A stretch of DNA of 64,000 bases from Closterium sp. NIES-65 (Eukaryota; Streptophyta; Zygnematophyceae; Desmidiales; Closteriaceae), in contig CANXME010002426.1 in the NCBI GenBank assembly GCA_948144175.1, forward strand, positions 124,001-188,000. Reading direction: 5' to 3'. Under the pieces are notes generated by a model, which searched no databases, was not told where the DNA came from, and saw only the letters and a list, made by a program, of their open reading frames with translations. Below, piece after piece: positions 49,421 to 62,570 of this stretch. The stretch's first letter is position 1. Every line of letters begins with the position of its first letter. The position numbers were made by a program, and so were the translations under genes.

Positions 49421-52400
49421 CCACCTAGAGGCCCCGGGCGGCCCGTTCCCGCCGCAACACACGAGGGAGACCGGGCGGCCCGTCCCCGCCGTGACCCGAG
49501 CCGCGCGAGCCGAGCCGCGCGCCCTGAACCGAGCCGCGCCACCCAGCCGAGCCGCGACCTGACCTGAACCGAGCCGCGCCGCCCTGCCCTACCTGGTTCG
49601 TCCTACCTGCTTCTCCTACTACTGCTGCTGCTATTTCTACTGTTCCTATGGCTAGCCCACAGGTTCTCGTGTTCGATGCTGAGGGCCGCCCTGTGAAGTT
49701 TGACACCTGGCTCGATGACCTGCACCTCTACCTACAGCTCACAGCCAAGGATGACATCTCACTGTACGATCACGCCCTAGGCCATGTCACTGCCCCTGCT
49801 GCTACTGCTGACAGCACTGCTTGCTCACAGTGGCAGACTCGTGATGCCCACGCTCGCTTCGCCATTCGCAACTCCCTGCCGATAGACGAACGTGAGCACT
49901 TTGGTCAGCACAAGACTGCACAGGCACTGTACACAGCTGTCGTTGCTCGCTACTCCTCACCTGCCTCTGCCGCACTAGGCCGTCTCTCCCTCCCCTACCT
50001 GTTTCCCGACCTGGCCTCCTTTCACACAGTCGCTGACCTCATCACGCACCTCCGCACCAGTGAGGCCCGCTTCCGTGCCGCCATGCCTGCTGAGTTCCTT
50101 ACCACGCACCCCCCGCCACTCTGGCTCACTCTCTACCACCTAGTCACCCGCCTCCCTGACACACTGCGTGCTGTCAGGGACCACTTCCTAGCTCGTTGCC
50201 CCACTGAGCTCACCATTGCCCTCCTCGAGAAGGAGCTACTTGCAGCTGAGACTAGCATAGTCGCTGTAGGTGCCTCTCGTGGCGACCCCCGTACCCCGTT
50301 CTTTGAGGGGTGTTCTCCTTCCCCCCTTCTTCCCTCTGTCGCCTCTGCTGCTGCTGTCAACCTTCTCGGTGCTGAGAAGGTCGGCGCTGCGTCTGCCTCG
50401 AGCGGGCGCCGCAACGGCAAGGGCAAGGGGGGCAAGGGTGGTGGCAGTGACGGCGGGGGAGGCGGCGGTGGGGGCGGTGGAGGCAGTGGGGGTGGTGGCT
50501 CGGCTGGAGGGGCGAGTGGTAGCGGTGGGGGTGGTGGCGGCAGCGGCGGGGGGGGGGGCAGGAGTGGAGGCGGCGGTTGGGGTGGCGGTGGACGAGGCGG
50601 CGGCAGGGGTTGGAGTGGTCGAGGAGGTGGCAGCGGTGGTGGTGGCCGTGGAGGCACTGGCGGTGGCCAGGGCCAGCAGCACACTCCCTCGCCCCAGGAG
50701 GTCCGTGAGTGGTACTCTCAGCACGGGGGTGGGGGTGGTCTTAGCTGCACGTACGTCATTCGCACTGGTGACCGCACTGGTCAGCAGTGTGGACGACCGC
50801 ACGCCACACAGCGCTGCTTCTCTCGTCTTGACGTCGCTTGGCGTGTTCAGTTCCCTCAGGCCACTAAGCTGCCCCGCTGGCTTGATCTCCTGAAGAAGGG
50901 GATTGATATCTATGCTCTAGACTTTGATGCTATTCTATCTGCCATGTATGTGATGTCTACTAGTGGAGAGGGTGCCGAGTACTTGTGTGTGCCGCCCGAC
51001 CCGGGCATTAGGGCCAGTGCGTCTGCCGCTCCAGGTACTCGCGTGTCGGCTACCCCAGGTGCTGGTGAGGCTGCTGCTTGAGGTGCTCGTGTGTCTCCCC
51101 CCCTTGGTACTGCGTCGACTGCCACACTGCACACCTTCACCCTGGAATCAGGTGCTTCTCGCTGCTTCTTTCGTGACCGCACTGCCCTTGAGCCGCTTGC
51201 TCGGCCAGTTGCTGTCTCCCTTGCTGACCCCTCTGGGGGTCCGGTCATTGCGACCTCTTCCACTGTCCTTCCCTGCCCTGCGGTCCCGTCGAGCACACTG
51301 TCAGGTCTCCACCTCCCCTCGTTCTCTACGAACTTGGTGGCAGGATGTGCACTCGAGGACGGGGGTGTTCACCAATTCACCCCTGCCTACGAGCGCGTGA
51401 CACACTGCACGTGTGCTCTTACGGGCCGTCACTTGGCTACCTTCACTCGGCAGCCGGGGTCGGACCTGTACACACTGACTACTGCATCCCCTCATGTTGT
51501 TGCGACTGCGTCCGCGTCCGCGTCAGGTCAGCTGTCCGCCCCCTGCTCGTGTCGCTCTTTGGCACACGAGAATGTCCTCTGGCACCACCGCCTTGGCCAC
51601 CCGTCTGTGCAGCGGCTTCGTGCCATGCACTCCCGGTACCTTGTCTCTGGCCTGCCCAAGGTCCTTCCTGCCCTCCCACCATCGCCTGCTCCTACATGTC
51701 TCCCCTGTGTCGAGGGACGGCAGCGCGCCGCTCCTCACTCCTCCTCGTTCCCCCCGACGACTGCTCCCTTGCAGACACTCCACATGGACGTGTGGGGCCC
51801 AGCCCGCGTCCGTGGTCAGGGTCAGGAGAGGTACTTCCTGATAGTTGTTGACGACTACTCACGCTACACCTCGGTCTTCCCCTTGCGCACCAAGGGTGAG
51901 GTCCCTGATGTCTTGATCCCTTGGATCCGCAGAGCCCGTCTCCAGCTCAGCGAGCGTTTTCACTCGGACTTTCCTGTCTTGCGCTTGCACTCTGACAGAG
52001 GTGGTGCGTTCTCCTCTGACCTCTTGGCAGCCCACTGTGCTGAGCACGGCATTGAGCAGTCGTTCACGCTTCCGGCTTCTCCATAGCAGAATGGGGTTGC
52101 CGAGCGCCGCATTGGCCTGGTCATGGAGGTCGCCCGTACCTCCTTGATCCATGCAGCTGCCCCCCACTTTCTGTGGCCGTTTGCGGTCCGGTACGCTGCG
52201 CATCAGCTCAACCTCTGGCCCCGTGTCTCCTTGCCGGAGACCTCGCCCACGCTGCTGTGGACGGGGGAGGTTGGCGATGCGTCGCGTTTCCGGGTCTGGG
52301 GGTCTCGAGCTTTTGTCCGCGATTCGTCTACGGACAAGCTCTCCTCCCGTGCTGTCCCCTGCGTCTTCCTCGGCTTTGTCCCGGACGCGTCTGGTTGGCA

Positions 52401-52639
52401 GTTTTACCACGCCACCTCGCGCCGAGTCTTGCCCTCCCAGGACGTCACTTTTGATGAGTCCGTCCCCTACTACCGCCTCTTCCCCCACCGCACTGCCCCG
52501 CTTCCCCCCGCGCCTCTCTTCCTCGCGCCAGGTGCTGCTGTTGCAGACCCCCTCCCCCCTCAGGGTGCCGCTCCCTCAGGTGTGTCTCAGGTAGACCCGG
52601 TTGAGCCTGTTGAGGTAGCTGTCGACTCTCGTCCTGCTG

Positions 52640-52800
52640 GGGGTGCTGAGCCTGGGGGTGCTGAGCCTGGGGGTGTGGAGCCTGGGGGTGTGGAGCCTGG
52701 GGGTGTGGAGCCTGGGGGTGCTGAGCCTAGGGGTGCTGAGCCTGGGGGTGTGGAGCCTGGGGGTGTGGAGCCTGGGGGTGTGGAGCCTGGGGTTTTGGAG
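52640..52800 (+). repeat. GGAEP/GGVEP-coding repeat in Cop4 pol linker
   Basis: About eleven 15-bp units (CCTGGGGGTGCTGAG type) in frame between integrase and RT. Confidence 0.88.
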
Positions 52801-55266
52801 TCTCGTGGTGCTGAGCCGCAGAGTCCGGAGTCTGGGGGTTCTGGGTCTGGAGGTACTGGGCCTGGGACTCCTACACCTGGAGGAGCCCTCTCCTCGGAGC
52901 AGCTGCGTACGTGGTACTTAGAGTACTGCAGCCTCCGGGGAGGTTCCACTCGTGCCGGACGTACTGCTGGGACTGGTACTAGTGCTTCTTCTCCCGTTAG
53001 GGAGCTCCCCTCCCGCGAGCGGATCCGTGAGTGGTACTAGCGGCGCTGCACTCTTCGGAGTGGCGTGCCTCGTGTTGCGGACCCCACTGCCGTTGGAGCT
53101 GCTGCTCGTGCTGAGGACCCGGGCGTTGGAACTGCCGCTGGTGCTGCAGACCCAGGCGTTGGAGCAGCTGCTGGTGCTGCGGACCCGGGCGTTGGAGCTG
53201 CCGCTGGTACTGCGGACCCGGGCGTTGGAGCTGCTCCTTACACTGGTCCGACTGGAGGTCTTACTGAGCGTCGTGAGCCTGAGTCTCACCCTACGTCACC
53301 TGTCCGCACTGCTCTCTCTAGCAGTCGTGTCCAGCGTCAGAGTCTTCCTGTTGTCTCAGGCACTCACCGGATGGCGCTTCGTCCGTCCACTGCTCCACAA
53401 CGTGTCCCACTGCCGTCTCCTCATGCTTCTTCTCTTCCTGCTCTTGCTGACCCTGGGTCAGACTCTCTTCGTGCTGCCAGTCCTACTGTCACACGTCTCC
53501 TGGCTACTATTGTCACTGACCCTTCCTTTGAGTCTGCTGCTTCGTCTGCCTTAGTTGCTAAGCTTGTCGACTTTGCTGCTCGCTGTCGTCTAGAATACGC
53601 TGCTAGCCTAGTTGCTGAGTCTGAGTCTATCTGTCCTCCGTCCGTCGGGGGTGAGTGTGCTCTTGGCACTGACGTCCTTGAGGACAGGGAGGAGGAGTTT
53701 GAGTGCTTTGCTGCCGCTTTGCCCCATCTCGTGTCCATGCTTGTTGCCCCTGAGGGAGACCCGGATGCACCAGACATCCCGACCCCACGCTCTTACGCAG
53801 AGGCGATGGCCGGTCCCTACTCCTCTCAGTGGCAGTCAGCCATGGACACAGAGATGGCTTCTTGGAAGTCCACAGGCACCTACGTCGACGAGGGTCCCCC
53901 ACCTGGGGCGAACATCATCAAAGGCATGTGGATTTTCAGGGTGAAGCGGCCGCCGGGCTCTCCGCCTGTCTTCAAGGCGCGTTACGTTGCACGAGGCTTC
54001 AGTCAGCGAGAGGGAGTTGACTTCTTCCAGACCTTCTCCCCGACCCCGAAGATGACCACTCTTCGGGTTCTGCTGCACGTCGCCGCTCAGCGTGACTACG
54101 AGCTCCACTCGCTTGACTTCAGCACTGCTTTCCTGCAGGGCAGCCTACACGAGGAGATCTGGCTGCGCCGTCCACCAGGCTTCACTGGGTCGTTCCCTCC
54201 TGGTACCCAGTGGAGCCTCCGACGGCGAGTCTACGGTCTCCGCCAGGCGCCTCGTAAGTGGCACGACACACTGAGGACTACGCTTGCGGCTCTTGGGTTC
54301 GCGCCTTCTACTGCTGACCCGTCGCTGTTTCTACGCACCGACACCTCACTGCCGCCGTTCTACGTCCTTGTGTACGTCGACGACTTGGTCTTTGCTACTG
54401 CTAAAGCTGTGGCACTCGCCCACATGAAGTCGGGGCTGTAGAAGAGACACACGTGCACAGACCTGGGTGAACTGACAAGCTATCTTGGCTTGCGGATCAC
54501 CCGGGACAGAGCACGTCGCACGATCACCTTGACTCAGTCACACATGGTGCAGCAGGTCTTTCAGCGCTTCCGCGTCACGTACTCCTCGCCTCAGCCCACT
54601 CCTCTGCCTACCGGTCACTCGCTCTCAGCTCTACCTTCAGATGAGTCCGTAGAGCCGAGTGGCCCGTATCCAGAGCTTATGGGTTGCCTCATGTACCTGA
54701 TGACCTGCACTCTACCAGACCTTGCATACCCTCTCAGCATTCTTGCACGCTATGTCGCTCCCGGCCGTCACCGGAAGGAGCACATGGATGCAGCTAAGAG
54801 GGTGTTGCGCTACTTGTGCAGTACGTCGGGCATGGGGCTAGTGCTTGGAGGGCGAGTCCCAGTTGTTCTCACTGGACACTCAGACGCTTCTTGGGCAGAC
54901 GACCAGGCTACTCAGCGGTCGTCTCAGGGTTACTTCTTCAGTCTTGGCTCTGGTTCTATTTCTTGGCGTTCTACTCGCTCTTCTTCTGTTCTCAGCTCCA
55001 GTTGTGAGGCTGAGATCTACGCCACAGCCATGGCGGCCCAGGAGCTACGCTAGCTCACCTACTTGCTGACTGACCTTGGAGAGCAGCCTCGTTCTCCTCC
55101 AGTGCTGTACGTCGACAACAAGGCAGCCATTGCCTTGTATGAGGAGCACAGACTGGAGCACAGAACGAGGCACATTGCTCTGCGTTACTTCCTTGCTCGA
55201 GAGCTGCAGCAGCGTGGTCAGCTTCGCCTGCGTTACGTGGCCTCTGAGGCCAACACTGCTGATGTG

Positions 55267-55397
55267 TGAGAAGAGTTCAACGAGAATGAATGAACTAGGA
55301 ATGAAGTGAGTACAAATATGAAACCCTAATAGGGTTGTACCCCCTATGGGATACCCCACTATAGCCTACACAAAAGCATAAGCTATATGTTCTGACA
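55267..55397 (-). repeat. Cop3 3' LTR
   Basis: 131 bp, minus strand TGTCAGAACATATAGC to CTCTTCTCA. Confidence 0.95.
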
Positions 55398-55614
55398 CAC
55401 CCCCATAGGCAAAGTGGGGGAGAACAAGGGGTCACAAGACCAGTCAAGCAAAACAAGACAAAGCTAAGGGTGGATCACAAAGTCACCAAACATTCTGAGC
55501 ACAGGTTAAAAAAGGCCAAAAGGCCAGTTCACATGCAAGAACACATATATAGAGATATACAAGAGGCTAAGCAAGCAAGAGCAAGAGTATATATAAGTGA
55601 CAGTACAAGCAAGG

Positions 55615-58600
55615 TCAAGAAGTGAGCAAGTGAGGCAAGACAGGCACAAGACCCAACTTAGTGCAGAAGCGCTGATGATCACAAGGCGCAAGTGCCTTGG
55701 TGAAGACATCAGCAGTGTTGGCCTCAGAGGCCACGTACGCACGCTGGAACTGACCACGCTGCTGTAGCTCACGAGCAAGAAAGTAGCGGAGAGCAATGTG
55801 CTTTGTCCTGTGCTCCAGTCGCTGCTCTCGACAGAAGGCCAGCATGGCCTTGTTGTCTACGTACAGGACTGGAGGAGAACGAGGCGGCTCTCCAAGGTCG
55901 GTTAGCAGGTAGGTGAGCCAGCGAAGCACCTGGGCAGCCATAGCCCCGGCGTAGATCTCAGCCTCACAATTGGAGCCGAGAACAGAAGACGAGCGGGTAG
56001 CCCGCCACGAAACAGAGCCGGAACCGAGGCTGAAGGTGTAACCCTGTGACGACCGCTGCGTAGCCTGGTCGTCAGCCCAAGAAGCGTCCGCGTGCCCAGT
56101 GAGGACCACTGGACTCCGCCCTCCAAGCACTAGCCCCATGCCTGACGTACTCCACAAGTAGCGCAACACCCTCTTCGCTGCAGCCATGTGCTCTGGTCGG
56201 TGTCTCCCAGGAGCAACATAGCGTGCAAGAATGCTAAGAGGGTATGCAAGGTCAGGTCGAGTGCAGGTCATCAGGTACATGAGGCAGCCAACAAGCTCTG
56301 GAAACGGGCCACTCGACTCTACGGACTCATCCGAAGGCAGAGCTGAGAGCGAGTGGCGAGTAGGCAGAGGAGTGGCCTGCGGCGAGGAGTACGTGAAGCG
56401 GAAACGCTGAAGGACCTGCTGCACCATGTGTGACTGAGTCAAGGTAATGGTGCGGCGTGCTCTGTCCCGGGTGATCTGCAAGCCAAGGTAGCTGCGCAGT
56501 TCACCCAGGTCAGTGCATGTGTGTCTCTTCTGCAGCTCGGACTTCACGTAGGCGAGTCCAGCAGTGTCAGTAGTAGCAAAGACCAAGTCGTCGACGTACA
56601 CAAGGACGTAGAACGGCGGCAGTGAGGTGTCGGTGCGTAGAAACAGCGACGGGTCAGCAGTAGAAGGCGCGAACCCAAGAGCCGCAAGCGTAGTCCTCAG
56701 TGTGTCGTGCCACTTACGAGGCGCCTGGCGAAGACCATAGACTGGCCGTCGGAGGCTCCACTGGGTACCAGGAGGGAACGACCCAGTGAAGCCAGGTGGG
56801 CGGCGCAGCCAGATCTCCTCGTGCAAGCTGCCCTGCAAGAACGCAGTGCTGAAGTCGACAGAGTGCAGCTCGTAGTCACGGTGAGCAGCAACGTGCAGCA
56901 GTACCCGAAGAGTGGTCATCTTCAGGGTGGGGGAGAAGGTCTGAAAGTAGTCAACCCCTGCCGCTGACTGAAGCCACGAGCCACGTAACGCGCCTTGAAG
57001 ACAGGCGGAGAACCCGGCGGCCGCTTCACCCTGAAGATCCACATGCCACTGACGATGTTCGCCCCAGGAGGGGGGACAGCGTCAACGTAGGTGCCTGTGG
57101 ACTTCTAGGAAGCCATCTCTGCATCCATAACTGCCTGCCACTAAGAGGAGTAGGGACCCTCTATCGCCTCCGCGTAAGAGCGCGGAGTCGGGATGTCAAG
57201 TGCATCCGGGTCTCCCTCAGGGGTAAGCAGTACGGACAAGAGATGCGGTGAAGCGGCTGCCAGACATTGTAACTCCTCCTGCTTGTCCTCGATGACGTCC
57301 GTGCCAAGGGCACACTCACCCCCGACGGACGGAGGACAGAAAGACTCAGACTCTGCGACAAGACTAGCAGCGTAGTCTAAGCGACAGCGAGCAGCAAAGT
57401 CGACGAGCTCAGTAACGAGGGCAGACGCAGCAGAAGACTCGAAAGAAGGGTCAGTGACAACAGTAGCAAGGAAACGCGTTACGGTAGGACTGGCAGCACG
57501 AAGAGAGTCTGACTCCGGGTCGGCAAGAGCGGGAAGAAAGGACTCAGGAGGAGAAGGAAAAGGGGCACGAAGAGCAGCACTAGACGGACGCAGTGACATC
57601 CGGTGCGTGCCAGGGACAGGAGGAGGACGCTGACACGAACTGCGACCACTAGTGCGTGCAGGACGAACAGGTGACGCAGGACGAGATGCAGGCTCACGAC
57701 GCTCAGTAAGACCTCCATTAGGACCAGCGTAGGGAGAAGGAGCAGGTAAGAGGGGAGCAGGCTGTAGCTGTGACTGGGACGGGACAGGCTGTAGACGCTC
57801 TAAGAGAGGAGGAGAGCCAGGAGAAGGTGGAAGACCATGAACCTGCTGCAGGAGTGGAACGAAGTACGGTCGAGGCCGCGCGGTGACACCAGACACAGAA
57901 GGGACAGCACCAGTACCCCTAGCAGGAGCACCCGCTCTAGTAGCACCTCCAGCAGCACCCCCAGCAGCTCCAGAACCCCCAGCAACACCAGGAGCACCGC
58001 CAGCAGGACCGCCAGCGGTAGTCTCAGCGCCAACACCCTCAGCAGCACCAACTCCAGTCGAACCCGCAGGCCCAGCAGCTCCGGGACCCGCGACAGTAGC
58101 ACCCTCAGCAGTCGAAGAACCTCCAGCACCAGCAGTACGCCTCCAGCGCCGGGCAAACCACTCACGTAGCTCCTATGGGGAGAGTGGCTCTCGGCGAGAC
58201 GAAGCACCCGGCGAACCTCCAGGCGAAGAAACACCAGGCTCAGCACCCCCTGGCAAAGCACCTCCAGGCTCTGCACCCCCAGGCTCAGCACCCCCAGGCT
58301 TAGCACCCCCAGGCACAGCACCCCCAGGCTCAGCACCCCCAGGCTCAGCACCCCCAGGCTCCGCACCCCCAGGCTCCGCACCCCCAGGCTCAGCACCCCC
58401 AGGCGCAGCACCTCTAGGCTCAGCACCCCCAGTCTCAGCACCCCTAGGCTCAGCACCCACAGCAGCACCAGAGTCACCAGTGACCTCGACAGGCTCGACC
58501 GCGTCTACCTGGGACACACCTGAAGGGGCAGGACCCTGAGGGTTAAGGGGGTCTACCGAGGGGGGACCTGGTACCAAGAAGAGCGGGGGTGGGGGGAGGG

Positions 58601-61530
58601 ACGGAGTGCGGTAGGGGAAGAGGCGGTAGTAGGGTACTGACTCGTCGAACGTGACGTCCTAGGAGGACAGAACACGGCGAGAGGTGGGGTGGTAGAATTG
58701 CCACCCAGGGGCGTCGGGGGGGAACCCCAGGAAGACGCAGGGAGCAGCGCGAGGGGACAGCTTGTCCGCAGACAAGTCGCGGACAAACGCCCGAGATCCC
58801 CAGACCCAGAACGCCGACGCATCGCCAACCTTCCCCGTCCACAGCAGGGCTGGGGAGGTCTCCGGTCGGGAGACCCTGGGGTGGAGGTTGATTTGGTGCG
58901 CCGCGTACCTCACCGCAAACGGCCACAGAAAATGGGGGGCAGCCGCATGCATCATAGACGTACGAGCGACGTCCATGACCATGCCAATGCGGCGCTCAGC
59001 GATCCCATTTTGCTGTGGAGAGTCCGGAAGCGTGAAGGTCTGACGAATGCCCCGTGCGTGACAGTAGGCTCTCAGAAGGCCAGAGGAGAACTCTCCGCCT
59101 TTGTCCGAGTGCAGACGCAGAACAGGAAAGTCCGAGCCAAAGCTCTGCCTGAGCTGGAGACGAGTTGCGCGGATCCAGTCGATCAGCACCTCAGTGACAT
59201 CACCCTTGCTGCGCAAGGGGAAGACTGTGGTGTAACGCGAGTAGTCGTCAACAACAAGCAGGAAGTAGCGCTCGTGACCTTGTCCACGGACGCGGGCTGG
59301 GCCCCACACGTCCATGTGAAGCGTCTGCAACGGGGCCTCTATCGGAGGAAACTGGGAGGAGTGAGGGGTAGCACGCTGGCGCCCCTCAACACAGGGGACA
59401 CAGGTAAGGCCAGGGCCCTAAGGAAGGGGAGGGAGGGACCGGGGGAGACCAGACACAAGAAGACGGGAGGCCATGCCTCTGAGCCGAAGCAGAGAGGGGT
59501 GACCTAGGCGGTGGTGCCAGAGGAGAGTCTCATGAGACAGGAGACGACACGAACAGGGGGCAGACTCAGGACCAGACACGGACGCTGCAGCAATCACCTG
59601 ACCAGACGCAGGGACCCTACCAGACTCAGTAACTGGGGGAGACGCAATGGTCAGTGTGTACAGGCCCGACCTTGGATGACGCGTAAACGTAGCCAGGTGT
59701 CGACCTGTGCTAGCCTCTGTGCAGTGCGTCACCCGCTGACGAGCAGGGGTGAACTGGTGGACTCCCGCATCCTGTAGGTCAGCACCACTCACCGAGTTCG
59801 TAGAGAACGAGGGGAGGTAGAGACCAGACAGGGTGCCAGAGGGAGCCGCCGGACACGGGAGGACAGTGGAGAAGTGAGCGAGGACAGGACCCCCAGAGGG
59901 GTCAGCCAGGGAAACCGCAACCGGCTGACTAAGCGGCGTGAGTGTGGTGCGATCCCGAAAGAAGGAGCGAGACGCCCCAGAGTCAAGGGTGAAGCTGTGG
60001 GAGGCCGAAGCCGACGTAGTACCTGAGAGCGCAGACTCACCTGTACCCGAGGACGCAGACACACTAGCACCGAGAGCAGCAGCGTCGCAAGCACCTAGGG
60101 CAGCAGCCTCACCAGTACCTAGAGCAGCAGTCTCAATGCCCGGGTCGGGCGGAAAACACCGGTAACAGTCACCCTCATCACTAATGGTCACAGCATACAT
60201 GGCAGCAAGGATAGCATCAAATTCAAGATCAAAAACAGCTACGCCAGCCCTAGACAGCTCTCCCCAGCGGGGGATCTCCGTGGCCTCCGGAAACTGCTGA
60301 CGCCAAGCGTCCGTCAGGCGGCCAAAACAGCGCTGGGTGGAGTGGGCACCCCCACACTGCTCACCCGCGCGGTCGCCAGTGCGAAGGACATAGGTGCAGG
60401 GACCAAGTCCCCCACCACGCTGACGCTGCGTGTACCACTCACGGAGCTGCTGAGGGGTGGGGACGTCGCGAGAACGCTGCTGCTGCTGCTGGCGCTGACC
60501 ACCCCCAGTGCCGCTCCGCTGCGACCTGCCACTCCGACCACCTCCACCACCTCCACCTCCACCTCCCCCACCTCCGCCACTGCCGCGACCCCCGCCAGTA
60601 CCGCCGCCGCCGACGCCACCTCCGCCTCCACTGCTACCACTAGCACCCCCACCCCCACCACCTCCTCCACCGCCACCCCCACTCCCTCCGCCGCCTCCAC
60701 CTCCACCGCCACCGCCCTCGCTAGCCCCACCTGCTCCCTTGCCCCCCTTGCCCTTGCCAGGGAGACGTCTCCCGCTAGGGGCAGACGCCGCACCGAGCGA
60801 CTCAAGACCAACGAGGTCGGCCGCACCGGCAGAGGCGACAGAGGGCAAGAGAGGGGAAGGAGAACACCCCTCAAAGATGGGGGCGCGGGGGTCACCCCGA
60901 GAGGCACCTACAGCGACGATGCTCTTTTCCGCCATGAGGAGGGCCTTCTCTAGGCTGTCGACTATGAGAGTGGTGGGACAGACCGCAAGGAAGTGGTCCC
61001 GGACTACACGAAGGGAGTCAGGGAGGCGGGTGACTAGAAAGTAGAGAGTGATGTACATGGGGGGGGGGGTTCTTGGCGCAGAAGTCAGCAGGAAGCTTAG
61101 CGCGGTAGCGGGTGTCACTAGTGCGGAGGTGCGTAATGAGATCAGCGACTGTGGGAAAGGCGGCAAGGTCAGGGAAGAGGAAGGGTAGCATGAGGCGGCT
61201 CAGTGCAGCAGTGGCAGGGCAAGAGTAGCGCGCAACTACAGCGTCGTACAAGGTCTGAGCACTCTTGTACTGACTAAAGTGCGCGCGCTCAGCGGTAGGC
61301 AGGTGGCGACGCACAGCAAGACGTGCAGCTGCATCACGGGTGGCCCACTGAGAGCGAACAGTGGGGTCAGCATCAGCAGCAGGGGCAGGAGAGGCGCCAG
61401 AGGTGAGGTCAAAGAGAGAAAGACCGTCCGCCCTATCGCACTGTAAGAACAGCTGCAGGTCGTCGACCCAGACCTCAAAGTCAATGGCTCGACCCTCAGC
61501 GTCAAAAGTGAGGACACTAGGGGTAGCCAT
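55615..61530 (-). pseudogene. Cop3 gag-pol with stops and frameshifts
   Basis: Gag starts at ATG 61530-61528 and shifts frame at a G-run near 61065; the main frame continues to a TAG at 59418. Further TAG stops stand at 58659 (Gln in SSQDV), 58173 (Gln in SPQEL), 57141 (Gln in SSQWQ) and 57105 (Trp in ASWKS), and a 1-bp deletion lies near 56958. Otherwise all domains are present: CTYVLRTGDRAGEQCG..H....C, protease TLDSGASRSFF, integrase (HHRLGHPS, VVDDYSRYT, HSDKGGEFSS, QQNGIAERR), GGAEP linker, RT with YVDDLVFAT (about 56590) and RNase H to the natural TGA at 55615. The final frame, 57042-55615, is intact for 475 codons. Confidence 0.9.
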
Positions 61531-61799
61531 GACGACGAGAGACTAGCAGTGCAAGCAGTGTGGGAAGGGCACACAGTGACAGTGGGCTGTGCTCACCGGA
61601 CAGGGCAGGTCGGGCGGCTCGGCAGACGGGCGGCTCGGCTGCTGGGCGGCACGGCGGCTCGGCGGCTCGGCTGCTCGGCGGCGCGGCGGCTCGGTTGCTC
61701 GGCGGCTCGGTTGCTGGGTGGCCCGGCTGCTAGGCGGCTCGGCTGCACGGGCGGCTGGGCGGCTCGGCTGCTCCTGTCCTCGTCGGCACGGCGGTCGGC

Positions 61800-62290
61800 T
61801 GCTCGGGTGGCGCGGCAGGAGATTAGAGCGGCAGGGCCGCAGCAGACGGGCGGCGGGGCCGCGAAGTGTAGGGCGGCGGGGCCGCGAAGCGCAGGGCGGC
61901 GGGGCCGCGGAAGCGGGGGGGGCGGGGCCGCGAAGTGCAGGGCGGCGGGGCCGCGAAGCGTAGGGCGGCGGGGCCGCTAAAGCAGAGTGGCGGGGCCGCG
62001 AAGTGAAGGGCGGCGGGGCCGCTAAAGCAGGGCAGCGGGGCCGCGAAGCGTAGGGCGGCGGGGCCGCTCAAGCAGAGTGGCGGGGCCGCGAATTGAAGGG
62101 CGGCGGGGCCGCTAAAGCAGGGCGGCGGGGCCGCGAATCGTAGGGCGTCTGGGTCGCGAAGCGTGGGGCGGCGGGGCCGCGAAAGCAGGGCGGCGGGGCC
62201 GCGAAAGCAGGGGCGGCGGGGCCGCGAAAGCAGGGGCGGCGGGGCCGCGAAAGCAGGGGCGGCGGGGCCGCGACAGTAGGGCGGCAGGGC
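61800..62290. repeat. GC-rich minisatellite in Cop3 leader
   Basis: About 24 units of roughly 20 bp (GGGCGGCGGGGCCGCGAA core), in the same place as in CopA and Cop2a. Confidence 0.88.
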
Positions 62291-62439
62291 CGCTAGGGGA
62301 GGGACGGCCGCTGGGGCGGCTGTTCGAGTGAATAGCCCGAGGCGCGACTCGGGAGGAGCGCGCTTCGGGCAGTAAAAAAAAAATGTTCGTAGTGGTGGGC
62401 CCTAGGAGCAGTTCCCACAGGGGAACCTGCTCGATACCA

Positions 62440-62570
62440 TGAGAAGAGTTCAACAAGAATGAATGAACTAGGAATGAAGTGAGTACAAATATGAAACCCT
62501 AATTGGGCTGTACCCCCTATGGGATACCCCACTATAGCCTACACAAAAGCATAAGCTATATGTTCTGACA
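62440..62570 (-). repeat. Cop3 5' LTR
   Basis: 131 bp, followed on the minus strand by TGGTATCGAGC. Confidence 0.95.

Larger units (their letters stand above)
55267..62570 (-). mobile_element. Cop3: complete family I copia element
   Basis: The LTRs 55267-55397 and 62440-62570 (131 bp each, three differences seen) are flanked by the perfect target duplication ATGTG (55262-55266 and 62571-62575). The primer-binding site TGGTATCGAGC (62439-62429) and a purine tract (ATGGGGGTG, 55398-55407 on the minus strand) are in place; total 7304 bp. It is inserted in the RNase H end of Cop4. It gives the complete structure against which CopA and Cop2a can be read. Confidence 0.95.

Noticed and set aside
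36755-59420. A variant genetic code in which TAG means Gln, as in some green algae, explaining the in-frame TAGs.
   Set aside because: Two SMP-like genes and intact Cop1 use TAG as the apparent terminal stop, some TAGs replace Trp rather than Gln, and the MCM6 frame has no internal TAG. Decay of retroelements explains the data better.
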